A stretch of DNA of 64,000 bases from Natranaerovirga pectinivora (GCF_004342165.1 NZ_SMAL01000001.1:363591-427590), one strand, 5' to 3'. Shown: positions 7,872 to 18,174, counted from the stretch's first letter. Notes: a model not told the origin generated them from the sequence alone. Made by a program: numbers and translations.

Positions 7872-9302
7872 ATGAAGGACATTAAATATTCAACTAAAAT
7901 AGGTTTTTTTGATAAACTTTCATATGGTATAGGGAATTTAGGTTTTGGTGTTGCTATGCAATGTTTGGCAAGTTTTTTAATGTTTTATTCTACAGTTATA
8001 TTAGGTGTGCCAGGTAGGTATGTTGGTTTTATTGTGGCCTTAAGTGTGTTTTGGGATGCTGTAACTGATCCAGTTATCGGTTATTTATCCGATAATACCA
8101 AGTTTAAGCGCGGTAGAAGACATTTTTATTTATTTTGGGGAACAATTACCATTGCCTTTTTTAACTATTTTATGTGGACGATTAATCCTAGTTATAGTAT
8201 GGAAATTAAAGTTGTTTTCCTATTCCTTTTAATATTTGTATTAAAAACTGTAATGACTGTTTATGGTACACCTTATACAGCATTAGGTGCTGAGCTTTCT
8301 TATGATTATGATACAAGAACGGCTATTCAAGGTTATAGAATTTTTTTCTTTCTAATGGGACTTGCCTTTCCTACAGTAGTAGGCATTACTTGGTTTTTTA
8401 GAAGTACATATGAGTTTCCAATAGGTCAAATGAATCCTGTTGGATATGAATTAATGGGCATTACCATATCTATCATTGTTTTAGTATCTGGGTTTATCTG
8501 TTATTTTGTAACCAAAAAGTATATTCCTAATTTACCTAAAGCCAAATCAGAGATGGAAAAATCTAAAAATATTTTAAAGGATATTTTTATAATGTTTTCA
8601 GAGGCACTAAAAAATAGGTATTTTAGTAAGATATTTTGGGGTTACTTGTTTGTTAATATTTGCGCTGCATTAATTGGAACCCTTGGTTTACATGTTTTTA
8701 CCTATACCTTTATTATGGATAATAATCAGATCGGTATTGTTATGGGCATCTTCTTTTTAATGAGTTTACTTTCGCAACCTTTCTGGACCAAATATTCTGC
8801 TAAAAATGATAAGCAACCTTCAATGGAAAAATCCATTCTTATTTCATTAATTGGCTGTATCTTTTTAACAGGGTTGGTTATTTTCAAACATATCGTTAGA
8901 ACACATTTTTGGCTTTTAATTCCCATTTTAGGTGTAGTGGGTTTTGGAGCTGGAGGTTTATTTTTATTTCCACCTGCAATGGTTGGAGATGTAATTGATG
9001 TAGAAGAGTATGAAACGGGAAAAAGATCAGAAGGTATATACTTTGGAACCATGACTTTTGGTTATAAGGCATCTCAAGCTATTGCAATATTCTTAGTTGG
9101 TATTTCTCTTGATGTTATTGGTTTTAACGCTGAAATTGAAATTCAATCATATTATACCTCTTTAATGCTTGGACTAATTCTTTGTATTGGCAGTATTATT
9201 GTTTTAATTATTGCATTATTTATTTATAGAAAATACACTTTAAATAAAGACAAAGTATTGAACATACAAAGTGAAATTATTGACACAGAAATAGTGAACT
9301 AA
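7872..9302 (+). CDS. GPH-family sugar:cation symporter (MFS)
   Basis: A 476-residue integral membrane protein with about 12 hydrophobic segments. It has the GPH (glycoside-pentoside-hexuronide) family marks: a KIGFFDKLSYGIGNLG start, a WDAVTDPVIGYLSDNT motif with the cation-site aspartates in helix II, and RRHFYLFWG after it. MelB and xyloside transporters belong here. The substrate cannot be read from sequence. The start follows AGGGGGAC. The oxidoreductase upstream may act on the imported compound. Confidence 0.9.
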   Translation: MKDIKYSTKIGFFDKLSYGIGNLGFGVAMQCLASFLMFYSTVILGVPGRYVGFIVALSVFWDAVTDPVIGYLSDNTKFKRGRRHFYLFWGTITIAFFNYFMWTINPSYSMEIKVVFLFLLIFVLKTVMTVYGTPYTALGAELSYDYDTRTAIQGYRIFFFLMGLAFPTVVGITWFFRSTYEFPIGQMNPVGYELMGITISIIVLVSGFICYFVTKKYIPNLPKAKSEMEKSKNILKDIFIMFSEALKNRYFSKIFWGYLFVNICAALIGTLGLHVFTYTFIMDNNQIGIVMGIFFLMSLLSQPFWTKYSAKNDKQPSMEKSILISLIGCIFLTGLVIFKHIVRTHFWLLIPILGVVGFGAGGLFLFPPAMVGDVIDVEEYETGKRSEGIYFGTMTFGYKASQAIAIFLVGISLDVIGFNAEIEIQSYYTSLMLGLILCIGSIIVLIIALFIYRKYTLNKDKVLNIQSEIIDTEIVN

Positions 9303-9352
9303 TTTTTAAATTGGAATATTATATAGTAACCATTAATTTCGGAGGGTGAAAA

Positions 9353-10300
9353 ATGAAATCACTTGACGAGTTTCGTACATATTACAATAGTATGTATTAC
9401 AGATTAGTTGCCCTTGATAGCCAAAGGGAAAATGTTAAGAGAAGATTAGATTTAATGTATGGTCTAGTGGTTGTTATAGGCGTTTGTTTATTTTTAATAT
9501 TTTATCGTTATAAATTAATTCCAACACTTCTAATAACCGTTGTGGTTATTAGTATTCAAATTTTAACAGGGTATATTTTACAATATTTTATTAAAAGAAA
9601 CTATCTAATTGAGTTTAAAGAGATCTTCATCAAAGAAGCCATCGTTTTTTTTAGTGAGTCTTTAGAGTACAAACCAGATGCTTTTATTCCTATTGAAGAA
9701 TTTAATTTGTCTAGGCTTTATATAGGGAGTCCTGACCAATACACAGGAGAAGATCTTGTGAGTGGTACATTATACTCATCTCAAGAGAAGGAAAATCTTG
9801 GAAAAGGTATAAATATAAAAATGTCTGAACTTGAAGTTAAAGAGAGACGAAGAGGTCATAAGGGTCAAAGTCATTATGCAACTTATTTTAAGGGCGTTTT
9901 TATGATCATAGATTTTAATAAAAATTTTAAAGGTGAAACATTTATCCTTGAAGATGCAGGTGTTTTTAACTATCTAGGGGGTAGGAATGGAACAGAGAGA
10001 GTAAAATTAGAAGATATTGACTTTGAGAAGAAGTTTGCTGTGTATGGAACGGATGAAATTGAAACCAGAGAGCTACTAACCCCTTCTTTCATAGATGATA
10101 TCTATGAGATGAGTTGTAGAATTGGCAAACCTAAAATGGCACTGATCAATAATAAAATGTATATTGGTATACCTACTAAAGGGAATATTTTAGAACCTAT
10201 GTATAAAGATTCTTTATTGGAATTTGATAATGTTAAAAAGTACTATGATCAATTGGCAAAGTATTTTAAAGTTATTGAGGAGCTAAATCTTGATGAGTAA
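9353..10300 (+). CDS. DUF3137 domain protein
   Basis: A 315-residue protein with two adjacent transmembrane segments (residues about 36-54 and 59-80) and a large soluble C-terminal part with FKGVFMIIDFNKNFKG and ELLTPSFIDDIYEM motifs. I recognise this as the DUF3137 pattern. The function of the family is unknown. Good ribosome site (CGGAGGGTG). It stands alone. Confidence 0.75.
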   Translation: MKSLDEFRTYYNSMYYRLVALDSQRENVKRRLDLMYGLVVVIGVCLFLIFYRYKLIPTLLITVVVISIQILTGYILQYFIKRNYLIEFKEIFIKEAIVFFSESLEYKPDAFIPIEEFNLSRLYIGSPDQYTGEDLVSGTLYSSQEKENLGKGINIKMSELEVKERRRGHKGQSHYATYFKGVFMIIDFNKNFKGETFILEDAGVFNYLGGRNGTERVKLEDIDFEKKFAVYGTDEIETRELLTPSFIDDIYEMSCRIGKPKMALINNKMYIGIPTKGNILEPMYKDSLLEFDNVKKYYDQLAKYFKVIEELNLDE

Positions 10301-10415
10301 ACAGGAAGTTGATATATATAGATAGCAACAAAAAAAGTTAATTTATGTTATGATTATAATAAATAATTTTATTAGACGGAATTCAATTATAAAATTACAA
10401 TAAAAGGAGTTGGTT

Positions 10416-10601
10416 ATGAAAATCACCTTCAAAAACAGTCTGAGTAACTTTTTGGAGGTGATTAGTATGATTGTAACTTTGGTATTATTATTTATAAGAT
10501 TACCAACAGCAGTTACTTTTACTATTATAAGGAGTGAATACATTTGGACAAAAAAAATGACTACCAAGAAGAAAAAGGGAATGGGAATATTAGTAAATTA
10601 G
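10416..10601 (+). CDS. Small membrane-type ORF upstream of the chemoreceptor
   Basis: A 61-residue frame with a strong ribosome site (AAAAGGAGT, 10402-10409). A second in-frame ATG at 10467 is preceded by GGAGGTG (10454-10460). The middle is hydrophobic ([18 protein letters not shown]) and the end is basic ([10 protein letters not shown]). It overlaps the chemoreceptor gene by 58 bases in another frame. It could be a real small protein or a translated leader. Nothing in it identifies a family. Confidence 0.4.
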   Translation: MKITFKNSLSNFLEVISMIVTLVLLFIRLPTAVTFTIIRSEYIWTKKMTTKKKKGMGILVN

Positions 10602-11890
10602 TAAACTTTAGTTTTTTTAGGAGCGTAAGTTGGAAGTTAGTATTGGTTATAACAATTACTTTTATTATTAATGCACCAATTACACAGAGTATAAATAATT
10701 TTATCATTGAACTTGGAATAATCAGTAACGATATTGGTGCTTACATAAATACAGTAGTAAACATACTTTTTGTTAATATTATTATATTATTTGTCTTTAA
10801 TACTATTATATTAAAGCCTTTGAAGGCACATATTAAAACACTTAATGAATTAAGTTTAGGCGATTTGTCTCATAATGTTGAGGTAAGAGGCAATGGGGAA
10901 TTTGCACAACTTGCAGTAGCAACGAATGCAACCATAGATAAATTAAATAGTCTTATTAGTGAAATTAAAACAAGTGCAAATGACACAGAAGAAGTTACTT
11001 CAAATTTTGCAAAAAGTTTGAGTGATATTAATATTAGTACCAAAGAAGTTGCAAAAGTAATAGAAGAAATTGCAGTGGGTAATACTAAACAAGCTCAAGA
11101 CATAGAAGAAGGATTTTCAAAAGCTGTCCAATTAGGGGCTGCAATAGAAGATAATCAAATTCATTTGCAAGAATTGAATATATCCTCTAAAAATGTTAGT
11201 GAATTAGTTGAAGAAGGACTCAGTGAGATGAAAGAGTTATCTGATATTACTGATAAAAATGGTATGGCTATGAAAGAGATTTATGATGTAATATTAAGAT
11301 CAAATGAAAGTTCAAGAAAGATTGGAGAAGCAACTAGTGTAATTTCATCAATAGCAGAGCAGACGAATTTATTAGCTTTAAATGCAGCAATTGAGGCTGC
11401 TCGTGCAGGAGAAGCAGGAAGAGGATTTGCCATTGTTGCAAATGAAATAAAAAACTTAGCTGAACAATCATCTGATTCTACAAAATCAATTGATGAAACA
11501 GTAAAAGAATTACAAAATACTTCAAAGATTGTAGTTGATACCATGGAGAAAGTTTCTTCAATATCACTAACACAAGAAAAAAGCATAGAAAATAGTAAGT
11601 CAAAATATACTTTAATATCCGTGGCAATTAAAAAATCAGAAGAAGCAGTTAACAGATTGAATACCTCTGGAGATCAGGTGGGAGAATTAAAAAAAGAAAT
11701 AATAGATACCTTACAAAATCTATCAGCAGTTGCACAAGAAAATGCTGCATCAACAGAAGAAGTTGCAGCGTCAATACAAGAGCAAACAGCTTCTATTAAT
11801 AAAATTGCTACTGCAGGAAAAAATATGTCAAACTCTGCAGAAAAATTAAGTTTAATGGTTGATGTATTTCAAGTGAAAAATGAATTATAA
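10544..11890 (+). CDS. Methyl-accepting chemotaxis protein without sensor domain
   Basis: A 448-residue chemoreceptor. Two hydrophobic segments (about 29-50 and 65-90) are separated by only ~15-20 residues, so there is no periplasmic-type ligand domain. A HAMP region follows ([22 protein letters not shown]). The long helical signalling domain has the hairpin-tip motif [19 protein letters not shown], intact for CheA/CheW contact. The start is TTG at 10544 behind AAGGAG. Input may come from within the membrane, from another protein, or from the cytoplasm. No other chemotaxis genes are in the window. Confidence 0.92.
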   Translation: MDKKNDYQEEKGNGNISKLVNFSFFRSVSWKLVLVITITFIINAPITQSINNFIIELGIISNDIGAYINTVVNILFVNIIILFVFNTIILKPLKAHIKTLNELSLGDLSHNVEVRGNGEFAQLAVATNATIDKLNSLISEIKTSANDTEEVTSNFAKSLSDINISTKEVAKVIEEIAVGNTKQAQDIEEGFSKAVQLGAAIEDNQIHLQELNISSKNVSELVEEGLSEMKELSDITDKNGMAMKEIYDVILRSNESSRKIGEATSVISSIAEQTNLLALNAAIEAARAGEAGRGFAIVANEIKNLAEQSSDSTKSIDETVKELQNTSKIVVDTMEKVSSISLTQEKSIENSKSKYTLISVAIKKSEEAVNRLNTSGDQVGELKKEIIDTLQNLSAVAQENAASTEEVAASIQEQTASINKIATAGKNMSNSAEKLSLMVDVFQVKNEL

Positions 11891-11971
11891 AAGAAATCCA
11901 TTCAATAATGATACTTTGTGAGTTGAAATTGCTTTTATAGTTATCAAAATTATATGTGTTTTAAATAAAAC

Positions 11972-12000
11972 TTGACATATTGTTTGTCGTCTGATAATAT
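11972..12000 (+). promoter_or_regulatory. Sigma-A promoter of the trp operon
   Basis: A perfect TTGACA (11972-11977), a 17-base spacer, and TAATAT (11995-12000). The T-box leader begins about 30 bases downstream. Confidence 0.75.
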
Positions 12001-12019
12001 TATTATAAATTAAATGGTT

Positions 12020-12366
12020 TAAAGTCAATGATCAAAGAGAGTACTTATTGGAAAATGTTCAGCGAGTCGATGGTTGGTGTGAGATCGATACAGGAGACCT
12101 TTAAGGAATGGGTTTGTGAGACGCAAGGTGAATTATAGTAGCTGATGCCGTGGTCCTTACGTTACAGAGGTAAGATATCGAATTTATTTCCGTATCTGAA
12201 AATGAGAGAGAATGTTATTTACATTTGGTGGCTATAGGTATTTCCCAAATTTTGGGGGATACCTTTTTTGATTTTAAGATAGTTGCTTTTGTAGATAGGA
12301 TTCTAACTTGGGTGGTACCACGGTAACGCATCGTCCCATATTTTTGGGGATGAATGCGTTTTTTTA
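12020..12366 (+). promoter_or_regulatory. T-box riboswitch (tryptophan type)
   Basis: This leader has the hallmarks of a T-box that reads uncharged tRNA. AGAGAGTA (12036-12043) starts stem I. An apical GGTTGGTGTGAGA (12073-12085) follows. A specifier candidate GAA-TGG (12106-12111) gives TGG, the Trp codon. The stem III element CGTTA lies near 12165. The T-box proper, TGGGTGGTACCACGG, is at 12309-12323 and merges into a terminator. The TGGT bulge would pair with tRNA ending GCCA or ACCA. Uncharged tRNA-Trp should stabilise the antiterminator and switch the operon on. The specifier is my placement by pattern; a covariance search would confirm it. Confidence 0.88.
12325..12366 (+). terminator. 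T-box-controlled terminator
   Basis: The stem is AACGCATCGTCCC (12325-12337) with GGGGATGAATGCGTT (12346-12360), followed by a T-run. The left arm begins where the T-box sequence ends, as expected for mutually exclusive terminator and antiterminator. Confidence 0.88.
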
Positions 12367-12422
12367 TTACCTTTTTTAAAAGTTGTTCCTTGGTTTAGAG
12401 AGGTTACTTACTTTAGAAAGCT

Positions 12423-12508
12423 GTTCCTGCAAGGCTTATATTATTAAATTGGCTGCCTTTCCTTTCAGCCGGTCGACGCCAATTCAATAATATAAGCCTT
12501 GCTGGAAC
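12423..12508. repeat. Long inverted repeat (element B) in the trp leader
   Basis: Arms 12423-12453 and 12478-12508 are complementary over 31 bases with two mismatches. They begin GTTCCTGCAAGG and end CCTTGCTGGAAC. The loop holds a small GGCTG...CAGCC hairpin. There is no T-run. It lies after the T-box terminator and 80 bases before trpE. Confidence 0.85.
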
Positions 12509-12589
12509 ATGAGTCGGATAAGAGTTGACTTGCTTGAGCATGTTATAAATTAGAAATAATAATAAAAAATTATTTGGGAGTTGTTGAGT

Positions 12590-14020
12590 ATGAAGAAGTT
12601 GAGGATTTATTTTAAGAGATTAGAGAATATAGGTGTTAATCCATCTTATTTGTATGAGTTGTATGTTGGTGATGCGTTAGGTTTTTTACTTGAGAGTTAT
12701 AGTGATGGGAAAGGGCGTTATTCATTTGCGGGGAAGAGACCTTGTGAGAAGTTGGTTTCTAGGGATGATGGATTGAGTATTGATGATTTTAATGGGAATA
12801 TCAGGACTTTGAGTGGAAATCCTGTGGCCTTATTGAAAGCGTATCTTTCAGAGTATGAGGTTATGAATTCTATTGATTTGCCTTTTGAAGGCGGTTTGGT
12901 TGGAGCTATTGGATACGATTTTATTCGATATATAGAGGAGTTGCCTAATTCTAATGACGATCTTTTAGGTATTGAGCCTGTGCAGCTTTTATTGGTTAAA
13001 GAGTTTATTGCCATTGACCATATGACGAAGGAAATGACCATTGTGGTTTTAGAGAGTGATTCAGTAGAGGGTGAAGAAAGAGCCAGTAAGAAGATCAAAG
13101 GCATAGAAGTTGAAATAGAAGGTTATTTTTCTAATCCAATAACAAATAAATTTCAAGGATACAGTCAATGTGACGGTGTGATTGTTGGTAAGACAGATAA
13201 TAAGGAAGGGTTTTCTGAAAAGGTTAGAAAAGCCAAAAGGTATATAAAAGAGGGAGATATCTTCCAAGTTGTTTTATCACAAAGATGGGCAATTGAAACA
13301 AAAAAAGAAGGGTTTACTTTGTTTAAGGAATTAAAAGAGCTTAACCCATCTCCTTATTTGTATTATTTTAATTTTATTGACTATGAGATTATAGGGAGTT
13401 CACCAGAGATGTTGGTGAATAAAACAGGGGATAAAGTCCTTACTTGCCCAATTGCAGGCACAAGAAAAAGAGGTAAAACACCAGAGGAAGATTTAGCTCT
13501 TAAAAAGGAATTATTAGAGGATGAAAAAGAAAGAGCAGAACATGTTATGTTAGTAGATCTTGCTAGAAATGATATGGGAAAAATAGCTGAATTTAATTCT
13601 GTTAATGTGTGCCAGTTTATGGAAGTTCACAATTATTCTCACGTAATGCACATTGTTTCTTTAGTTGAGGGCATTAGCAAATCAAAACATTCGTTAGATA
13701 TTCTTGGTTCCTTTTTGCCAGCAGGTACATTAAGTGGGGCACCGAAAATTAGGGCAATGGAAATCATTGATGAGTTAGAGTCTGTTAGAAGAGGTCTATA
13801 TGGTGGGGCCATTGGTTATATTGGGTTTAATGGGAATATGGATGTATGTATTACCATAAGAACCATGATTAAAAAAGCCAATACAGTGTATTTACAAGCT
13901 GGAGCAGGTATTGTTGCTGATTCAATACCAGAGATGGAATATGAAGAATGTTGTCACAAAGCAAAAGCACTATCAAAAATTTTATTAGAGGAGGTAGACA
14001 GTCTTGATTCTACTTATTGA
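12590..14020 (+). CDS. trpE: Anthranilate synthase component I
   Basis: A 476-residue chorismate-binding enzyme that makes anthranilate from chorismate with ammonia from TrpG. The catalytic domain is clear: GDIFQVVLSQRW, SPYLYYFNF, GSSPEMLV, CPIAGTRKRGKTPEED, LVDLARNDMGKIAEF, and the C-terminal GAGIVADSIPEMEYEE. The N-terminal part has an LLESYSDGKGRYSF segment, near the region where TrpE binds Trp for feedback control. ATG 12590 is chosen because GGGAG (12576-12580) is 9 bases upstream. First gene of the operon; its end overlaps trpG by 17 bases. Confidence 0.96.
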   Translation: MKKLRIYFKRLENIGVNPSYLYELYVGDALGFLLESYSDGKGRYSFAGKRPCEKLVSRDDGLSIDDFNGNIRTLSGNPVALLKAYLSEYEVMNSIDLPFEGGLVGAIGYDFIRYIEELPNSNDDLLGIEPVQLLLVKEFIAIDHMTKEMTIVVLESDSVEGEERASKKIKGIEVEIEGYFSNPITNKFQGYSQCDGVIVGKTDNKEGFSEKVRKAKRYIKEGDIFQVVLSQRWAIETKKEGFTLFKELKELNPSPYLYYFNFIDYEIIGSSPEMLVNKTGDKVLTCPIAGTRKRGKTPEEDLALKKELLEDEKERAEHVMLVDLARNDMGKIAEFNSVNVCQFMEVHNYSHVMHIVSLVEGISKSKHSLDILGSFLPAGTLSGAPKIRAMEIIDELESVRRGLYGGAIGYIGFNGNMDVCITIRTMIKKANTVYLQAGAGIVADSIPEMEYEECCHKAKALSKILLEEVDSLDSTY

Positions 14021-14573
14021 TAATTACGATTCTTTCACTTATAACTTGTATCAATATCTTGGCAAATACACATCAGATATAAAAGTAGTACGTAACGATA
14101 AAATTACCATTAAAGAAATTAGAGAACTTAATCCAGATAAAATCATATTATCACCAGGACCTAAAACCCCTTATGAAGCAGGTATATGTATGGATGTGGT
14201 AACAGAATTATCAAGAGATTATCCAATATTAGGTATTTGTTTAGGTCATCAATCCATTGCAGCAGCTTTTGGTGGTACCGTAAGTTATGCCAAAGCATTG
14301 TTCCATGGCAAACAATCAGTCATTACGCATGATGGTGAAGGTATTTTTAAAAACCTTCCAAACCCTTTACCTGTTGCCAGATATCACTCTTTATCTGTAA
14401 TTAAAGAAAACCTGCCAGAAGAACTTATGGCTATTGCAGAAACAGATGATGGAGAAATTATGGCAATAAAACATAGAACTTATAAAACAGTTGGGTTGCA
14501 ATTCCATCCTGAATCTATTTATACAGAGGAAGGACACCAAATTATTTATAACTTTTTGAAAGGGGATATTTAA
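14004..14573 (+). CDS. trpG: Anthranilate synthase component II (glutaminase)
   Basis: A 189-residue class I glutamine amidotransferase that feeds ammonia to TrpE. It has an N-terminal LLIDNYDSFTYNL, the catalytic cysteine in GICLGHQSI, and the His-Glu pair in QFHPESIYTEEG. The TTG start follows AGAGGAGGT inside the end of trpE, so the pair is translationally coupled. This glutaminase type is sometimes shared with PabB, but the position points to Trp synthesis. Confidence 0.95.
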   Translation: MILLIDNYDSFTYNLYQYLGKYTSDIKVVRNDKITIKEIRELNPDKIILSPGPKTPYEAGICMDVVTELSRDYPILGICLGHQSIAAAFGGTVSYAKALFHGKQSVITHDGEGIFKNLPNPLPVARYHSLSVIKENLPEELMAIAETDDGEIMAIKHRTYKTVGLQFHPESIYTEEGHQIIYNFLKGDI

Positions 14574-14574
14574 G

Positions 14575-15591
14575 ATGATTAAAGAGGCATTAGAACAAGT
14601 AATCCATAAAGAAAATCTTTCAGAAGAAACAATGACAATAGTAATGACTGAAATTATGAACGGAGAAGTCAATGAAATTTTGTTATCCTCCTTCTTAACA
14701 GCATTAAAAATAAAAGGTGAAACAGCAGATGAAATTGCTGGCGCAGCAAAAGTAATGAGAGAAAAGGCAGATAAAATAGATTTAGAAGCCTTAGACACCA
14801 TAGATACATGCGGTACTGGTGGAGATGGTGTGGGTACCTTTAATATATCCACAGGTGTTGCCTTTGTATTAGCAGCTGCAGATTTAAAAGTAGTAAAACA
14901 CGGTAATCGCTCCATTAGTAGCAAGTGTGGAAGTGCTGATGTTTTGGAAGAAATGAATGTTAATCTAGATTTAGATAAAGAAAAAATTAAAAAATGCATT
15001 CTAGAGGAAAATATAGGTTTTTTATTTGCACCAAATCATCATCAAGCAATGAAATATGCCATGACTGTTCGAAAAACTTTAGGTTTTAGAACCATCTTTA
15101 ACCTTCTTGGGCCTTTATCTAATCCAGCTTTAGCAAAAAAACAGCTACTAGGTGTTTATGATGCCCATTTGACAGAAACTATGGCATTGGCTCTTCAAAA
15201 AGTTGGTGTAGAGCGAGCCCTAGTGGTTCACGGTAGTGATGGTCTTGACGAGATAACCATTACTGGGCCAACGAAAATGACTGAACTAAATAATGGACAA
15301 ATAACCACATACTTTGTAAAACCGGAAGACTTTGGTCTTAAGGCTGCATCTATTGAAGACATTAAAGGTGGGAATAAAGAAGAAAATGCAGCAATTCTTA
15401 AAGCTATATTTAATGGGGAAGAAAGTCCAAAAACAGATATTTTATTGCTAAACAGTGGAGCAGCACTTTATATTGCTGGTAAGGTAAAAAATATAGAAGA
15501 AGGTATTACAATGGCTAGAGAGTTGATCCGTAGTCAAAAAGTATATAAAAAACTTGAATCCTATGTCAATTATACAAAAAAGTTAGCATAA
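14575..15591 (+). CDS. trpD: Anthranilate phosphoribosyltransferase
   Basis: A 338-residue enzyme joining anthranilate to PRPP. Family motifs are DTCGTGGDG (PRPP site), KHGNRSISSKCGSADVLE, FLFAPNHHQAMKYA and FRTIFNLLGPLSNPA. Length is normal and unfused. It starts one base after the trpG stop with AAAGGGG in the trpG end. Confidence 0.96.
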   Translation: MIKEALEQVIHKENLSEETMTIVMTEIMNGEVNEILLSSFLTALKIKGETADEIAGAAKVMREKADKIDLEALDTIDTCGTGGDGVGTFNISTGVAFVLAAADLKVVKHGNRSISSKCGSADVLEEMNVNLDLDKEKIKKCILEENIGFLFAPNHHQAMKYAMTVRKTLGFRTIFNLLGPLSNPALAKKQLLGVYDAHLTETMALALQKVGVERALVVHGSDGLDEITITGPTKMTELNNGQITTYFVKPEDFGLKAASIEDIKGGNKEENAAILKAIFNGEESPKTDILLLNSGAALYIAGKVKNIEEGITMARELIRSQKVYKKLESYVNYTKKLA

Positions 15592-15613
15592 GCCCCTTGA
15601 AAGGATGAGGACA

Positions 15614-16399
15614 ATGATATTAGATGAAATTATAGAAAAAAAGAAAAAAAGAATTGAAGAAGTAAAGAGGGATATACCTTTTGAGATAATAAAAGAGAGA
15701 GCATTAAAAATGGGTATTGAAAAGGATAATAAATTTTATAATGCCATAAGTCAACAAGGCTTATCTGTCATAGGTGAAATTAAAAATGCTTCTCCATCAA
15801 CAGGTCCATTACAAGTCCAGCTTAGTTTAGAGGATAGGGTGGATAAATATACAAACGCTGTTGATGCTATTTCTGTATTAACAGAAGAAGATTACTTTAA
15901 TGGAAGTGTTACGATTTTGGAAAGTGTACGTAAAAGAACAAGAACACCAATTCTTAGAAAAGATTTTATAGTGGATACCTATCAAATATATGAAGCAAGA
16001 ACAATAGGATCGGATGCCATCTTACTCATTGCCGCAGCATTGCATTTAGATGAATTGATTATGTTCAATGTATTGGCAAGAAGTCTTAATTTAGAAGTGT
16101 TATTAGAAGTACATGATGAAGAGGACTTAGATAAAGCATTGCTTACAAACAATAGAATCATAGGCATTAACAATAGAAACCTTAAAGATTTTTCCATAAG
16201 TTTAGAAACGACAAAAAGACTGAGACCTCTCATACCAAATGATCGATTGGTTGTATCAGAAAGTGGCATTAGTACAATTAGAGATATAGAGTATTTAAAA
16301 ACATTAAATATTAATGGTATTTTAGTGGGAAGATCTTTAATGGAAACAGAAAATCCAGATCAATTGGTGAAGGAGTGGAAAGAGCATTTTGAATCCTAA
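15614..16399 (+). CDS. trpC: Indole-3-glycerol phosphate synthase
   Basis: A 261-residue TIM-barrel enzyme. IGEIKNASPSTGPL carries the catalytic lysine. LRKDFIVDTYQIYEAR, GINNRNLKDFSISL and VVSESGIST follow in the canonical order. ATG 15614 is preferred over 15605 because AAAGGA (15599-15604) would be only one base from the earlier codon. It overlaps trpF by 11 bases. Confidence 0.95.
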   Translation: MILDEIIEKKKKRIEEVKRDIPFEIIKERALKMGIEKDNKFYNAISQQGLSVIGEIKNASPSTGPLQVQLSLEDRVDKYTNAVDAISVLTEEDYFNGSVTILESVRKRTRTPILRKDFIVDTYQIYEARTIGSDAILLIAAALHLDELIMFNVLARSLNLEVLLEVHDEEDLDKALLTNNRIIGINNRNLKDFSISLETTKRLRPLIPNDRLVVSESGISTIRDIEYLKTLNINGILVGRSLMETENPDQLVKEWKEHFES

Positions 16400-16997
16400 A
16401 ATTAAAATATGTGGTATAACAAAAAAGGAAGAAATTCCTGTATTAAATGAATTCAATATAGATTATGTAGGATTTGTATTTGCTAAGTCCAAAAGAGAAG
16501 TAAGTGTAAAGGATTCTATGAATTTAAGAGCCAATCTTAATAATAATATAAAAACAGTAGCCGTTGTAAAAGAACCTCCTATAGAATTATTAGAAGAAAT
16601 CCTCCAAGGTGGGTTTGATATTCTTCAATGGCACGGTTCTTTAAAAGAAGAAACAATAAAACATATTAATATGCCCATATGGCAGGCCATTTCAGTTAAG
16701 GACAAAGAATCATTAGGGAATATTATATATGACGAAAAAATTATTGGATATGTTTTTGATGGGAGCGCCCCTGGAAGTGGGAAGCCATTTGATTGGCAAG
16801 TTCTAAGTGATATTCAAATCAATTCTGAATTAATCCTTGCAGGTGGATTAGATAGTGATAATATTATTGAAGCCATCAATAAGATTAAACCGACAATTGT
16901 AGATGTAAGTTCAGGTGTAGAAAGTGACAAAGGCAAAGATCCTTATAAAATAAAAGAATTTGTAAGAAAGGTGAAAAATTATGGAAATGAACAGTAA
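16389..16997 (+). CDS. trpF: Phosphoribosylanthranilate isomerase
   Basis: A 202-residue TIM-barrel isomerase. It starts [12 protein letters not shown] with the catalytic cysteine in ICGI, and ends with the phosphate-binding [10 protein letters not shown] and [15 protein letters not shown] motifs; the catalytic aspartate is in [13 protein letters not shown] start behind GGAGTGG within the end of trpC. It overlaps trpB by 17 bases. Confidence 0.95.
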   Translation: MNPKIKICGITKKEEIPVLNEFNIDYVGFVFAKSKREVSVKDSMNLRANLNNNIKTVAVVKEPPIELLEEILQGGFDILQWHGSLKEETIKHINMPIWQAISVKDKESLGNIIYDEKIIGYVFDGSAPGSGKPFDWQVLSDIQINSELILAGGLDSDNIIEAINKIKPTIVDVSSGVESDKGKDPYKIKEFVRKVKNYGNEQ

Positions 16998-18174
16998 ATT
17001 TGGTATTTTTGGTGGACAGTATGTGCCAGAAACATTGATGCAAACTTTAAAAGAATTAGATGAAGCCCTTGAAGAAGCGATAAAGGATAAAGACTTTATG
17101 GAGGAATACAATTATTACCTTGCTCAGTATGTGGGACGTCCAAGTCCATTGTATTATGCAAGCAGGTTAACAGAATATGTAGGTGGAGCAAAAATTTACC
17201 TTAAAAGAGAAGATTTAAATCATACAGGGGCACATAAAATCAACAATGTTATTGGACAATTGCTCTTAGCCAAACGTTTAGGTAAGACAAAGATCATAGC
17301 CGAAACAGGAGCAGGGCAACATGGCGTTGCAACAGCTACAGGGGCAGCCCTTTTTAATATGGAATGTACTGTTTATATGGGAGAAGAAGATATGCGTCGT
17401 CAAGCCCTTAATGTCTTTAGAATGGAATTACTAGGGGCGAAAGTGCAAGGGGTTTCTAATGGGAGTAAGACTTTAAAAGAAGCAACAAGTGAAGCCATTC
17501 GTGCTTGGGCAAAAAATGTAGAGGATACCTTTTATATAATTGGTTCAGTTGTAGGCCCACATCCGTATCCTAAGATGGTAAGATGTTTTCAACAGATTAT
17601 TGGAGAAGAGACTAAAAGTCAAAGCATGGAACAAGAAGGCAAATTGCCTGACGCTGTTATTGCCTGTGTAGGTGGAGGTAGTAATGCTATGGGTATTTTT
17701 TATCCAATGCTTAAGGATGATGTTGAATTAATAGGCGTTGAAGCAGCAGGAAAAGGTATCGATACAAAAGAGCATGCCTGCTCCCTAGCTAAAGGTCAGA
17801 TTGGTGTTTTACATGGTATGAAAAGTTATTTATTACAAGATGAAAATGGCAATGTGGATCTTGCTCATTCTATATCTGCGGGACTAGATTATCCAGGAAT
17901 AGGACCAGAACATGCCTACCTTAAAGACAGTAAAAGAGTTAGTTATGTGTCAATAACAGACGATGAAGCTGTTGATGCCTTTATGTTATTGTGTAAGAAA
18001 GAAGGGATTATTCCAGCCCTTGAAAGCTCTCATGCAATAGCCCATGGGCTTAAAAAAGCCAAAGAGATGAAAAAAGATGAGATTTTAGTCATTAATTTAT
18101 CAGGTCGTGGTGATAAAGATGTTCATACAATAGGGGATTATCTAAAAGATAAGGAAGGTGAGAAAGTTGAATAG
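16981..18174 (+). CDS. trpB: Tryptophan synthase beta subunit
   Basis: A 397-residue PLP enzyme that joins indole and serine. The PLP lysine is in HTGAHKINN. The glutamate of the active site is in ETGAGQHG. The phosphate-binding GGGSNAMG and the late SGRGDKD motif are intact. This is the TrpB1 type that partners TrpA. AAGGTG lies upstream of the ATG at 16981; ATG 16987 is a close alternative. Confidence 0.96.
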   Translation: MEMNSKFGIFGGQYVPETLMQTLKELDEALEEAIKDKDFMEEYNYYLAQYVGRPSPLYYASRLTEYVGGAKIYLKREDLNHTGAHKINNVIGQLLLAKRLGKTKIIAETGAGQHGVATATGAALFNMECTVYMGEEDMRRQALNVFRMELLGAKVQGVSNGSKTLKEATSEAIRAWAKNVEDTFYIIGSVVGPHPYPKMVRCFQQIIGEETKSQSMEQEGKLPDAVIACVGGGSNAMGIFYPMLKDDVELIGVEAAGKGIDTKEHACSLAKGQIGVLHGMKSYLLQDENGNVDLAHSISAGLDYPGIGPEHAYLKDSKRVSYVSITDDEAVDAFMLLCKKEGIIPALESSHAIAHGLKKAKEMKKDEILVINLSGRGDKDVHTIGDYLKDKEGEKVE

